Part shown: positions 63,519 through 64,000 of the stretch, in pieces
How the letters are laid out: each line of letters begins with the position of its first letter
Numbering within the stretch: the first letter of the stretch is position 1
Origin: Fasciolopsis buskii
Lineage: Eukaryota > Platyhelminthes > Trematoda > Plagiorchiida > Fasciolidae
Reading direction: 5' to 3'
Length of the DNA stretch: 64,000 nt
Assembly (NCBI GenBank): GCA_008360955.1
Contig: LUCM01006193.1
Location: forward strand, 195,528 to 259,527
Translations under genes and position numbers: made by a program
The notes under the pieces: model-generated
What the model was told of the DNA's origin: nothing
What the model saw: only the letters and a program-made list of their open reading frames with translations
The model's database searches: none

Positions 63519-64000
63519 TTTCGTCACAGATAGGATCTAAAGTGAATATCGTACGCAGCGTTCTTTAGACGAATATGCAGCGGTCTGTTGGTTGGTATTA
63601 GCTAGCTGAAAATAGTTGCTTCCTGGTTTATTTACAAATCAAAAACGGAGGATGAGAGGGAACTCATTATTACGTGCGAAAGCGTGTGGGGGGTGGGGGG
63701 AGATGAATTCCGCTTCTTGGGCAAAAATAAAAACTGTCCTCACAGTCGGACAGTTAGCGGAAGATAAGATTCGCAAACCAGAAAGAACATTGATTACAGA
63801 CTGCAGTATTAATGACCAGATCAGTGTACAATGGGAACAGTTGGCAAAACAGAGAGAAATGACTTAGTGGACAAACGTGCATGCATAACGGTTAAGTTGG
63901 GACCAAAAACAACAACAAAAATGGTACTCCATCGAGAAACGCAAACGATCATAAGAATTCGGGGACAAAGGATCGCAGTTTTAAGATAGCTAATTTCTTT

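Larger units (their letters stand above)
62080..64000. other. Upstream intron sequence of the ankyrin gene
   Basis: This is presumed to be intron between the last ankyrin-repeat exon (outside the window) and exon 1. It holds the candidate 45-nt exon, a plus-strand LINE tail (62730-63160), an AT array (63488-63516) and an 83-codon plus-strand open frame near the end that I cannot assign. No ankyrin repeat could be found on the minus strand here. Confidence 0.6.

Noticed and set aside
1..64000. CRISPR arrays, operons or other prokaryotic systems
   Set aside because: No direct repeats with regular spacers and no bacterial gene layout. Introns, SINEs and LINEs show the DNA is eukaryotic.

Overview
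The window is nuclear DNA of a metazoan, most likely a digenean trematode (liver or lung fluke type). The reasons are a long gene with kilobase introns and GT/AG splice sites, about 42-44% GC as judged by eye, many AT microsatellites, and a load of tRNA-derived SINEs, CR1/RTE-like LINE fragments, a Penelope-like relic and a CACTA-like transposase relic. Nothing bacterial was seen. The species assignment is inference.

One real gene dominates. The minus strand from about 62.1 kb down to 10.96 kb carries the 3' part of an ankyrin gene. I assembled 16 exons by homology, splice sites and reading phase. Every junction joins in frame and gives about 1,354 residues ending in a natural stop. In protein order it has: a linker after the (off-window) ankyrin repeats (exons 1-3), the first ZU5 domain (exons 4-6), the second ZU5 domain (exon 7), the UPA domain (exons 8-10), a death domain split over exons 11-12, and a long acidic, Ser-rich C-terminal regulatory region (exons 13-16). 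Exon 4 (52548-52645) is short and was found only by splice sites and by matching phase on both sides. The membrane-binding repeats and the promoter must lie beyond 64000.

The introns and the 11 kb downstream of the gene are mostly mobile-element debris. From low to high coordinates: CACTA-type transposase relic (1.8-2.56 kb); LINE 3' end (8.5-8.9 kb, minus); LINE tail (10.1-10.5 kb, plus); Penelope-type terminal-repeat relics including a 148-bp palindrome (12.75-13.68 kb); LINE pieces (21.4, 23.8-25.1 and 38.3 kb, minus); a GIY-YIG relic between 350-390 bp inverted arms (31.8-32.97 kb); several SINE families (17.7, 27.3, 35.5, 42.9, 43.3, 45.2, 47.5, 51.1 kb and an inverted pair at 55.4-55.9 kb); and LINE reverse transcriptase or 3'-tail copies on the plus strand (48.9-49.9, 51.7, 54.9 and 62.7-63.2 kb).

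The least explained part is a set of open frames inside ankyrin introns on the same strand (41.0-39.8, 34.5-34.2 and 30.9-30.6 kb). They read like coding sequence but match neither ankyrin nor a mobile element I recognise. They are the best candidates for an undescribed nested or interleaved gene.
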